Shown here: piece by piece, positions 1 to 8,900 of the stretch
Position numbering within the stretch: position 1 is the first letter of the stretch
Layout: every line of letters starts with the position of its first letter
Origin: an uncultured Prevotellaceae bacterium
GTDB taxonomy: Bacteria > Bacteroidota > Bacteroidia > Bacteroidales > Bacteroidaceae
Assembly (NCBI GenBank): GCA_902769705.1
Contig: CACXPX010000021.1
Coordinates: forward strand, 23,772-87,771
Length of the DNA: 64,000 bases
Reading direction: 5' to 3'
Notes under the pieces: model-generated
Databases searched by the model: none
Told to the model about the DNA's origin: nothing
The model's input: the letters and a program-made list of their open reading frames with translations, nothing else
Position numbers and translations under genes: made by a program

Positions 1-271
1 GGTAGTGGCCGCCCACATGTCCGTCGAGCCCGTCCCAGTTGGGGTAGGCTTTAGCCCTCGGCTCCAGTCCTGCCTCTTTGCGGTAGGGAGCCAGCAGTCG
101 GTCGCAGTCGTACTGCAGCAGCGTCCGGATGTTCAGGTCGCGCGCATGCTTCAGCGGTCCGTCCAACAGGGTGACGTCGCCGAGTGGGAATTCGTCAGCA
201 TACAATTTGTCTTGAGCATAGCCAACAGCGAAAACGGCAGCCATGCATACTGATACGAGGATTCTTTTCAT
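1..271 (-). CDS. GH127 (DUF1680) family beta-L-arabinofuranosidase-like protein, N-terminal part
   Basis: Only the first 90 codons are inside the window; the gene runs off the left edge. The protein starts with a signal peptide (MKRILVSVCMAAVFAVGYAQ), so it is exported to the periplasm or cell surface. The next stretch contains LLDGP, LNIRTLLQYD, DRLLAPYRKEAGL and NWDGLDGHVGGHY, which is the N-terminal signature of the DUF1680/GH127 family. Family members remove beta-L-arabinofuranose, and relatives act on other plant or host glycans. It is the last visible gene of a minus-strand run behind the GH29 gene (13-base gap), so it probably works on the same glycan as the GH2 and GH29 enzymes. The catalytic cysteine and glutamate region lies outside the window and cannot be checked. 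Confidence 0.85.
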   Translation of the reverse strand, partial: MKRILVSVCMAAVFAVGYAQDKLYADEFPLGDVTLLDGPLKHARDLNIRTLLQYDCDRLLAPYRKEAGLEPRAKAYPNWDGLDGHVGGHY

Positions 272-284
272 TTTGTTTTATTCT

Positions 285-2024
285 TTATTCTTTTATGATT
301 TCTATATCTCCGTAGCCCATTCGCTCGCCCTCAGACAAGCGGTCGGCATCGAGCTTGAGGATGCGGGCTTTGGTGGGGGTAAAATTGATGGTTTGCCATA
401 TGGGGTTGTTCACGATGTTCGAGAATTCGCCTGTTGCGAGCTTCGTCCAATGCGACCAGTCGGTGGAAGCCCATAAGGTGTAGTGGGTGATAAGTCCGTC
501 GCGTGTGCCTTGTGGAGGTAGATAACGGAAGGCTGTGAACGTCTGCTCCGTGTCCCAGTCAATCATCATTTGTGTGGGACTGCTGAAAAAAATGTGAAGC
601 CCCGATGATTTCTTTTCGCCCGAGTCTGGAATGTCGGCTGTGATGTCGGGAGCAAGATATACGCCTATTTTCCTGATGACGGGTTCTGCCTTACAGTCTG
701 TTACGGTGAATCGGAGTTGGGTGGTTTCGACAGTAGGGAAGCATATGATGCGGCGGTGCCCGATGGTTGTCAGTCCGTCTGAGCCCTCAACCAGTTCGTC
801 TTTCAGCGCAATCCATTTTCCATCTACCAGAGCCTCAAGATTGAACTTCTTCACGCGTTGACCATAACGAATGTCCTCTTCGGCTACGAAGCGGTTGAAA
901 GCGGTAGGCTTCTTGAAAGTAATAATGGTTTCGTAGTCTTGTTTCTTGATGGTTGCATTCTTGGTGAGGTCTGTCTTAAACACCTCGTCAATCATTCGCT
1001 TGAAGGCGATGCCTCGCAGGCTGTCATTCGGATGAATTCGGCCGTTTGGGGCAATGGGAAAATTGAGCAGTAGGGTAGAGTTGCGGCCTACGCTCTTGTA
1101 ATAGGTGTCCATCAGTTTCGACAGGCTCTTCACATGCTCATTCTCCGTCTCGTGGTAGAACCAGCCAGGGCGGATGCTCGTGTTTGTTTCACCGGGACAC
1201 CATACGTCACCGTTTTCCACACCGTAGTGTAGCATCGGGTAGGGTGTGTCGCCTTTGCTGGGCATCAAACTCCAATTTGTCTCGCCCACATTGCCGGCCT
1301 CTGTGCCTACCCAGCGTAGGTCGCCGCGGTCGCCACCATCGTTCCAGATGACAGCTTTGGGCTGCAGCTCCCGAATCATGCGAAACGTCTCGGCCCATCC
1401 GTAATAGGTTTTGCCGTCGATGCGCCGCGTCTCATTGGCTCCACCATACCAACCATCACCACCGTTGGCTCCGTCGAACCACACTTCGAAGATGTCTCCA
1501 TAGTTGGTCAGCAGCTCGCGAAGTTGGTTGCGGAAGTAAGTGACGTACTCCGGTCGGCCATAATCCTTGTGGTTTCGGTCCCAAGGCGAGAGATACACAG
1601 CAAACTTCAGTCCTTCCTCGCGACAGGCATCAGCCAATTCGCGCACTACGTCGCCCTTACCGTTCTTCCAAGGCGAATTCTTCACAGAATAGTCGGTATA
1701 GGCCGATGGCCACATACAAAAACCGCAGTGGTGCTTGGCGGTGAAGATGATGCCCCGCATGCCTGCTTGTTTACATACCCGTACCCATTGGCGACAGTCG
1801 AGGTTGGAGGGATTGAACAATTTCGGGTCTTCGTTGCCAAATCCCCATTCTTGGTCGGTATAGGTGTTTAGGGAATAATGGATGAAGGCATACATCTCCA
1901 AATCCTGCCACCGCAACTGATTCTCAGTGGGAACAGGTCCGAACGGTTCGACCTTTTGCTGCTTTTGCGCTTGCAACGACAGCACGTAGGTCATTGCCGC
2001 AAGGATTATGGTAGATTTCTTCAT
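285..2024 (-). CDS. alpha-L-fucosidase, GH29 family
   Basis: Secreted exo-enzyme predicted to release alpha-L-fucose from glycans. After a signal peptide (MKKSTIILAAM..LQAQ) the GH29 barrel shows FIHYSLNTYTDQEWG near residue 48, AKHHCGFCMWPS near 96, and the nucleophile motif VWFDGANGG with Asp184. The C-terminal third (from about residue 440) looks like a beta-sandwich of the F5/8 type common behind these barrels. The length of 579 aa is normal. I chose ATG 2024 because it gives a clean signal peptide. ATG 2039 (sharing one base with the GH2 stop codon) and GTG 2042 are possible upstream starts. The tight coupling to the GH2 gene points to co-translation. Confidence 0.9.
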   Translation of the reverse strand: MKKSTIILAAMTYVLSLQAQKQQKVEPFGPVPTENQLRWQDLEMYAFIHYSLNTYTDQEWGFGNEDPKLFNPSNLDCRQWVRVCKQAGMRGIIFTAKHHCGFCMWPSAYTDYSVKNSPWKNGKGDVVRELADACREEGLKFAVYLSPWDRNHKDYGRPEYVTYFRNQLRELLTNYGDIFEVWFDGANGGDGWYGGANETRRIDGKTYYGWAETFRMIRELQPKAVIWNDGGDRGDLRWVGTEAGNVGETNWSLMPSKGDTPYPMLHYGVENGDVWCPGETNTSIRPGWFYHETENEHVKSLSKLMDTYYKSVGRNSTLLLNFPIAPNGRIHPNDSLRGIAFKRMIDEVFKTDLTKNATIKKQDYETIITFKKPTAFNRFVAEEDIRYGQRVKKFNLEALVDGKWIALKDELVEGSDGLTTIGHRRIICFPTVETTQLRFTVTDCKAEPVIRKIGVYLAPDITADIPDSGEKKSSGLHIFFSSPTQMMIDWDTEQTFTAFRYLPPQGTRDGLITHYTLWASTDWSHWTKLATGEFSNIVNNPIWQTINFTPTKARILKLDADRLSEGERMGYGDIEIIKE

Positions 2025-2038
2025 GTAAGTGTCTTTCA

Positions 2039-3853
2039 TCACTTGGCATTATGCTCATACTTTTCCCTCATGCTGGTGTACCAATCGCGTAGCACGTAGA
2101 AGGCGAGTTTCTTTTCGCCCTTGTCGGAGACGACACCCTTGCGGTTGAACCAGTCTTGCACGCCGAAGAGTGGCCGTCGGGGCGAAAGGAAGTCTTTAAG
2201 AATCCACGGGCTCATGCCTGCGAGACCATCAATTTTCTCAAGCATGGCGATGTTCTCACGATAGAGGTTCTCTTGGAACTCCTCTGTCCAACGCTGCTCC
2301 TTCGAGCCGTGATAGCCGGCAAGAGCTCCACCTCCCCATTCGCTGATGATGACAGGCTTCTCGTAAGGTACTTCCCACGTCATGCGGGGGGCGTCGTGAA
2401 CATCGCGATACCACCCTACATACTCGTTGAAGCTCACCACGTCAACATATTTGTTCATATTGTCTTTCAGGCGGTTCACATAGTTGGAGGCACCAGTCAC
2501 CTCCATCGCCATACTGATTAGGCGTGTATTGTCTTGTGTGCGGGCATATTCGGCCAACTTGCCGAGGAACTGGTCGCGTGCATCGCTATGCGGTGTTTCG
2601 TTGGCAATCGACCAAATGATGATTGCTGCGCGGTTGTGGTCGCGATGAATCATGTCGTGGAGTTGCTGCTGGGCATTGTTGAATGTGCCTTCGTTCTGCC
2701 ACGAGATGGTCCAATAAACGGGAATCTCGCTCCAAACCATAATGCCCATGCGTTCTGCCTCGCGCACAGCGAGCTCGTTATGGGGGTAGTGGGCAAGGCG
2801 GACGTAGTTGCATCCCAGTTCTTTCGCCCAAGAGAGCAGAATGTGAGCATCCTCAGTGGTGTGGGCGCGTCCTTGACGGAAGGGGGCTTCCTCATGGATG
2901 CTGATGCCACGCAAAAAGATGGGCTTGCCATTGAGAAGGATTTGCTTGCCGCGCGTCTCGATGGTGCGGAAACCAATCTCGTCGGTCAGCTGTTGGCCGT
3001 CCATCGTGATTTCCACCTTATATAGTTTAGGGTTCTCGGGCGACCAAAGTATGGGCCGTGCCTTCACCTGTGCTGTTGCTTGACCGTTGACATCGGTGAG
3101 GAGCGTCTGGCTGAGTTTCAGCTCGGGGATGTTGACCACAACCTGCTGGCCTGCAACTGCTTTGTTGAGTCGCACCTGCATGTCGATGAGCCGTTGGTTG
3201 CCCTTGGCAAGTTGAACGACATAGTCGTCGACAAACGTGTCGCCTACTTCAAAAAGCAGCACATCGCGTGTGATGCCTCCGTAGTTCCACCAGTCGAATA
3301 TTTGTGTGGGGACATTGTCGCGATGACGCTTGTTGTCAACTTTCACCACCACGACATTCTCACCATCGCGCAGTTCATCGGTGACATCGAAGTTGAATGG
3401 CGTGAAACCGCCTATATGCTTACCCACGCGATGACCGTTGACATAGACGATAGCCTCGTAGTTGACGGCACCGAAATAGAGGATGGCACGACGGTCGGCC
3501 TTCTTCGTGTAGTTGAAACTGCGCTTGAACCACACCGTTCCTTCATAAAAGAACAGTTGGTCATCTGCAGTGTTCCAGTCAGTGGGAATCTTCATGGCGG
3601 GAGACACATCGAAATTGTATTCCACAAGGTCGGACGGTCGTTGTGCCTTGGCGTTGTCGCCCCATGTATGGCGCATGGGGTTCATACGGTAGTCGTAGTA
3701 GCCAATCTCCTGCTGGTCGACGATATAATTCCATCGTCCGTTCAACGACATGGGTTGTCGGGCATAGACATTCTGCACGATAGGCAGCTCGGTTGCACCG
3801 AAGACCCACATCGGGGCAATCAATGCGAATAGTGTAGCAAATAGTTTTTTCAT
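2039..3853 (-). CDS. GH2 family glycosidase (beta-glucuronidase/beta-galactosidase-like)
   Basis: Exported glycosidase of 604 aa with a signal peptide ending near residue 20. The order is a jelly-roll sugar-binding domain (residues 30-205, with WFKRSFN and YVNGHRVGKHIGGFTPF), an immunoglobulin-like domain (to about 300), then the TIM barrel. The acid/base is Glu419 in WSIANET and the nucleophile Glu505 in IISEWGGG, so both catalytic residues are present. The NEYVGWY segment before the nucleophile and the compact size resemble beta-glucuronidases more than long beta-galactosidases, but the substrate is not certain. It overlaps or abuts the GH29 gene downstream and follows ispH by 64 bases. No TAnnTTTG box is visible in that gap. 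Confidence 0.88.
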   Translation of the reverse strand: MKKLFATLFALIAPMWVFGATELPIVQNVYARQPMSLNGRWNYIVDQQEIGYYDYRMNPMRHTWGDNAKAQRPSDLVEYNFDVSPAMKIPTDWNTADDQLFFYEGTVWFKRSFNYTKKADRRAILYFGAVNYEAIVYVNGHRVGKHIGGFTPFNFDVTDELRDGENVVVVKVDNKRHRDNVPTQIFDWWNYGGITRDVLLFEVGDTFVDDYVVQLAKGNQRLIDMQVRLNKAVAGQQVVVNIPELKLSQTLLTDVNGQATAQVKARPILWSPENPKLYKVEITMDGQQLTDEIGFRTIETRGKQILLNGKPIFLRGISIHEEAPFRQGRAHTTEDAHILLSWAKELGCNYVRLAHYPHNELAVREAERMGIMVWSEIPVYWTISWQNEGTFNNAQQQLHDMIHRDHNRAAIIIWSIANETPHSDARDQFLGKLAEYARTQDNTRLISMAMEVTGASNYVNRLKDNMNKYVDVVSFNEYVGWYRDVHDAPRMTWEVPYEKPVIISEWGGGALAGYHGSKEQRWTEEFQENLYRENIAMLEKIDGLAGMSPWILKDFLSPRRPLFGVQDWFNRKGVVSDKGEKKLAFYVLRDWYTSMREKYEHNAK

Positions 3854-3917
3854 ATTTTTGTTTTTAGTTATTAGTTCTCTTTTTATAGGAGTGGGGTGGA
3901 AAGTTCCTTCTTCTCTT

Positions 3918-4832
3918 TCATCCCTTGGAGGGCTGAGGGGCCAAATAGTCCCGGCATTCTTCCATCAGCCATTTGGGGGTGCTGGTGGCACCGCAGATGC
4001 CCACTGTGCAGACGCCCTCGAGCCAGCGCATGTCGATTTCGGCGGCGCTTTCAATCTGATGACTGTTGGGGTTCACACTACGACATTCGTTGAACAACAC
4101 GCGCCCGTTGGAACTCTTCCTTCCGCTGACGAACAATACGAGGTCGTGGCGGGCGGCAAATGAAGCGATGTTGGGCATGCGGTTGGCCACTTGTCGGCAA
4201 ATGGTGTCGAAACTCTTGAAAGTAGCTGTGGGTGAGATATGCTCTTGGATATAGTCGATGATGCGATGAAACTCGTCAAGGCTCTTTGTGGTTTGGGAAT
4301 AGAGATAAATGTCGCGTTGGAAGTCGAGCCGTTTCACATCGTCGATGTTCTCCACAACGATGGCGTCGCCTTTGGTCTGCCCAACCAGCCCCAACACTTC
4401 GGCATGTCCGTTCTTGCCGAAAATGACGACTTGGGCACTACTCTCACACGAACTCTCGTATTGGCGTTTGATTCGTCGCTGCAGTTGGAGCACCACGGGG
4501 CATGTGGCATCAATAATCTCGATGTCGTTGCGCTTGGCAAGCTCGTAGGTCTTGGGAGGTTCGCCATGAGCTCGCAACAGCACTTTCACATCGTGCAGAC
4601 GGCGAAGGTCGTCGTGGGTAATGGTAACAAGTCCCATTGCATGAAGACGCTCCACCTCCATGCCGTTATGAACGATATCGCCAAGGCAGTAGAGAGAGCC
4701 TCCTTTTGCCAACTCCTCTTCAGCCTTCTTAATGGCAGTGGTCACTCCGAAGCAGAAGCCACTGCCCTCATCAATTTCTATTTGCAATTGCGGTTTTCCC
4801 ATTTGTCTCAGCAAACGATTACTCAGATTCAT
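3918..4832 (-). CDS. ispH: 4-hydroxy-3-methylbut-2-enyl diphosphate reductase
   Basis: Last enzyme of the MEP isoprenoid pathway; it reduces HMBPP to IPP and DMAPP with a cubane iron-sulfur cluster in the cytoplasm. The three cluster cysteines are visible: Cys27 in GFCFGV, Cys111 in DATCPVV and Cys280 in GICGATSTPKW. The HGEPP motif sits at 89-93. The length of 304 aa is slightly above the core family because of a few N-terminal residues and a short LAPQPSKG tail. That tail is encoded by DNA resembling the intergenic GC-rich repeats seen elsewhere in the window. The start is ATG 4832, three bases after the DUF1573 stop; ATG 4802 is a possible internal start. It is probably co-transcribed with DUF1573. 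Confidence 0.95.
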   Translation of the reverse strand: MNLSNRLLRQMGKPQLQIEIDEGSGFCFGVTTAIKKAEEELAKGGSLYCLGDIVHNGMEVERLHAMGLVTITHDDLRRLHDVKVLLRAHGEPPKTYELAKRNDIEIIDATCPVVLQLQRRIKRQYESSCESSAQVVIFGKNGHAEVLGLVGQTKGDAIVVENIDDVKRLDFQRDIYLYSQTTKSLDEFHRIIDYIQEHISPTATFKSFDTICRQVANRMPNIASFAARHDLVLFVSGRKSSNGRVLFNECRSVNPNSHQIESAAEIDMRWLEGVCTVGICGATSTPKWLMEECRDYLAPQPSKG

Positions 4833-4835
4833 GCT

Positions 4836-5906
4836 TTATTCAGCATTGATGTCAATCACCACTTTCGAGTGGTCGGGGTCGTTGGTAATCATCAGCACAC
4901 GAGGCTTGCTGCGTACACCGCGCAAGTCTTTGGCCACAGCTGTCACCTTCAGCTTAGCACTCTCTCCGGGAGCCAGCCGAGTCTTGTTCAGCGAAAGCTG
5001 AAGTCCTGTGGTGAACATCTGCAACTTAGCGATTTCAAGTTCCGATTTGCCGACATTCTGTATCTCGATGTCGCCTTTCAGTTTCTTTTTCGAGCCGAAT
5101 TTTCCAAGGTCGAGCGACGTTGTGGACAGTTGTATCTGTGGCGCCATAGCCAGTTCGCGCTCTGTGAGGTCGCGGAATCCTGGCAACATAACTGCAGACA
5201 CGACAATCTCCTTGTTTGCGGCCACCTTGTCACCAGGGAACTTGCCCAGATAAACCGACCTCTGTGTCAGACCAAAATCGCGAATCTGGCGTGTGTCGAG
5301 CGTGATGGTGATGACCCCCGAATGGCCTGAGGCAATCTTCGATGGAGAAACTTCAGCCTTCAAGTAATTGGGAAGGTGCATCACGACGGGCTCTGACGAG
5401 CCACCCGTCTCGTTCTTCACATGAATCTTCGCCATTGGACGGTCGCCCTGATTGACGTCATCGAACTCGATGTTGTCACGGTCGACCAACAAGTCGCCCA
5501 GTTTGTAAGGATATTCGCCCACAAAGTCTTTGATTTCGCTGACAACAACGCCTTTCAGCGTCAGCATCAAAGGTTCGCCCCCCACATCGGTATAAACACC
5601 AATCATCTTTTCGAAATGGCCCATCTGACGGGCGTCGTAAGTGGCAAGAATCGAGAAACTCTGCCCCGATGGAATCCCCTGCTGGGGATACTCAACCGCT
5701 GTACAACCGCAACTGGTCTTTACATCGCGGATGTGCAACATGCCAGCACTGTTGTTCTTAAACTCGTATTCTGCGGTCACAGGCTGATAGAACACCACTT
5801 GTCCCACGTTGATAACATCGCTTCTCACTTCCACGCGCTGTCCGTATACGGATACGAATGCACACACGCAAAGCGCAATTGTCTTTAATCGTCTTTTGCT
5901 ATTCAT
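4836..5906 (-). CDS. DUF1573 domain protein, secreted
   Basis: 356-aa protein with a signal peptide (MNSKRRLKTIALCVCAFVSVYG). The first domain has the hallmark of DUF1573: a YEFKNNS strand followed by DVKTSCGCTAVEYP (near residues 55-75) and LATYDAR. A second immunoglobulin-like domain of the same general fold follows (DLGKFGSKKKLKGDIEIQNVGKS, about 250-340). DUF1573 proteins are ASH/MSP-like beta-sandwiches common in Bacteroidetes; their role is not established. It sits 21 bases behind the large alpha-2-macroglobulin gene and 3 bases before ispH, so it is almost certainly transcribed from the promoter upstream of the former. Confidence 0.85.
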   Translation of the reverse strand: MNSKRRLKTIALCVCAFVSVYGQRVEVRSDVINVGQVVFYQPVTAEYEFKNNSAGMLHIRDVKTSCGCTAVEYPQQGIPSGQSFSILATYDARQMGHFEKMIGVYTDVGGEPLMLTLKGVVVSEIKDFVGEYPYKLGDLLVDRDNIEFDDVNQGDRPMAKIHVKNETGGSSEPVVMHLPNYLKAEVSPSKIASGHSGVITITLDTRQIRDFGLTQRSVYLGKFPGDKVAANKEIVVSAVMLPGFRDLTERELAMAPQIQLSTTSLDLGKFGSKKKLKGDIEIQNVGKSELEIAKLQMFTTGLQLSLNKTRLAPGESAKLKVTAVAKDLRGVRSKPRVLMITNDPDHSKVVIDINAE

Positions 5907-5927
5907 TGTTTTATATCGTTTTTTCTA

Positions 5928-8900
5928 TTATCTATTATCATCGATTTCATTGCCAATAGTCATTGTCATAGCGCCTGTACGAGCAGAATACTCTGGTGAA
6001 TAAGCACATTGCACGGTGCATATGCCCATCTGGTAGGTTCCTTCGCGCTCGACAAAGTATTCTGTCTCTACAATGTGAGTTCCTTTTGCCATGCGGTCGA
6101 AATAGAAATATGTAGAATGGTCGCGGGGTGCTTGGTAGCAACCATTGTGATAACCGCTCAGCTGACGGATAGGTTCCAAGCAGGCTGCACGTTTGTCCTG
6201 GACCTGGACGAAATCATAGTCGCGGTCGGCTTGAATGGTCAAGCGGATACGAACCTTGTCGCCAACCTTCAATGTTCCTCCATTTGCAATTACATCTATC
6301 TTCTCTCCATTCACCTCTTTTATCACTTCACGTTTCACAGTTAAGCCAGAGAAAGCATTCCCAGCGTCTGTGGCTTTCTGCATATATTGCGCATACAATG
6401 CGCCCCACGAAGTGCCAGAAGATATCTTCTCTGCCGTGAAAGTCTTGTGATGGGCACCCGCCAACGATGCCTTCACATAACCCAGACCGGCAGTGGCTTG
6501 GGGTGTTTCCACAACGCTTCCGTCCACTTTCAATGTGGCAGGCATCTGACCAGTTGTCGACAACTTGTTGGTTTCCCCATTCAAGAAAGCATATACTGCA
6601 TTCACAGCATTGATGGGCGTGTCCCAGCATTGAGTGCGTTTTGATTGGAGCAACCAACGCTGCATCTCTTCCACGGTCTTTTCGTCGTTCGTCAATTCGC
6701 GAATAGCTTCAATGGCAGCCACTTCGGTTGGAATCTTATAGTCAAACCAACTATAATACGCCTTCGGCGAGTCGAAATAACGTCCCATCTCCTCTGTATA
6801 CACCGAATATTCACGAATGCTTTGCAGCAAGTTCTTCGCCTCAGCAGTATGATGGTTCTTTGCCATGATGATTGCTGTTATCGTCTTGCCGTAGAGTGTC
6901 AAGTCGGCAGGATGCTTAGCCAACAAGTTCACCAAATATTCAATATCCGAACGATTTGTATTCTTCAGGCCACTATCATCTAACGACCGAATGTACAGAT
7001 AGCTAATGTCCAACTCGCTAGGCATCAGGTTCTTGCTTCCTTTGCGTTGTAACTTCTTCAGTTCCACCACATCATCATGCATCTTGTTGTCAAGATAGGT
7101 TAAGGCGTCTGACAACAATGAAGATGTGTCATCTTGTTTCCCTAACGCATGGTTTAGACGGACGAGGGTTTCCGCTACAGACATCGTGGTATAGGGATTA
7201 CCGGGCATGCCTGGCCACCAACTGAATGAGCCGTCAGCATTCTGCAATTCCTTCAACTTCGTCTGGAAGTCGTTCAATCGATATTCCCCTTGGTTCGTAT
7301 CAAACAAATTCACCAGTTGACGTTTTTGGTCAGCCTCATGGTCAGCCTCCATCACCCACGGCGTTTCATCCAGCAGAATGGACTTCAAATCCTCGTTCTT
7401 TTGCAAACTGCTCATCAGCGATGTCTCGCGTTTCTTGTCGCCAGAAGTCTGATTCCCAATGCCAGTTTCTTCCTCTTGCCACAACTTCACCATCTTTTCA
7501 ATCTCGGGCGACTGCCTTACCAAGTACGATGAAATGCTGTTTGCATAGATAGCCGTTGCCAAGCTGATAGCATCCTTTGTGTTAGGATTTGCCATAGTCG
7601 GCAAGGCCTGAATCATCAGCCAAGCAGGATGATTGGTATATTCTATCGTCAGTTTTGGCAAACTGCCATTCGGTGCAGAAATCGTAGTGGGGAAAAGGTT
7701 GCCCAAATCTATCGTCTTTACTCCCGCACCATTCTGAGTGAACGGCACAGTCGTTGTCACTAGTTCTTCGTTAGTCAGCACTGGCAGATAATGTTGTTCG
7801 CCATCACCAAATCCAGCACCTTCAGCCTTGATGCGGCAAATCAATAGAGAAGGCAGGTTGCTTGCATTCACGTTGAATGCCACCGATGTTCCTTTTCCGG
7901 CTTCTATGCTGAAAGGCATTTCCTGCTTATAAACCACTTCCTCAGTCTCTGCCTCCAGTAATTCTATCGTGGAAACACCCGAAACGGTATGCTCCGAAGT
8001 GTTGAAGATGCGAGCGGAGATTTTCCCCACATCACCAACACGCAGGAAACGAGGCATATTGGGCTGTACCATCACAGTTTTCTTGGCGACAACCTCACCC
8101 TCAATACTGCCATAACGGACGTCCTTATCATGAGCAAATCCCATGAAGCGCCAAGTCGTGACGCTCTCAGGCAACGTGAAATGGATTTTCACTTGTCCTT
8201 TCTCGTCACTTGTCAACGAAGGATAGAAGAATGCAGTTTCCGAGAAATTCTCACGCATTTGTAACACATCATTCTCCCCATTGTTCTTCCGGCTATTGTC
8301 TTCCGGCTCCTTCCTCGTCTTCAATTCACTATCATCTCCCATAACATCCTTCGTAGCCATCCTCTCACCTCCCAATTCATGATCTCCGTTTATGGAAGCA
8401 ACTTTTGCCATTTGAATCGCCACATTTCCACGGGCTCCAATCAATACGGGGCTCGTGTACTTCACACGAAGACCGGGTGTGATATAGAACAAAGACTCAT
8501 CGAAATGACTGAATGACAATTCAGGAATTTCCAAAGCCTTCAGCCTCATCTCCGATGACAAATAGAAAGCGTCACTATATCCTCCTCCCCAATTTGTCCA
8601 AGGCAACGAGCGCAGTAAGTTCAGATAGAACGGCCACGAGTGCATACGTATATCGTCCAGCGAGCGGTCGAACATCGCCGCCAGTAATTGCGCCTTGACG
8701 GGTTTCTCCTTCGAATCGGTGATGGTCAATGTCCATTCTTCCTTTTGTCCAGGCGTCAACTTGTCGCGGAATGTCGTCCATTTCAGATGCAGAGTCTTGT
8801 CGGGGAATGGCTTCGCTATGCGTTGGCTATGCGCATAGAGCTCGCCATCACGAACCCATGCACATGTGAACAGCACGCCATCACCATACTCCTCCTTATA

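Noticed and set aside
4239-5330. 363-codon open frame on the plus strand opposite ispH and DUF1573
   Set aside because: It is antisense to two well-marked genes, has no recognisable motif, and its composition is that of a mirrored reading frame.
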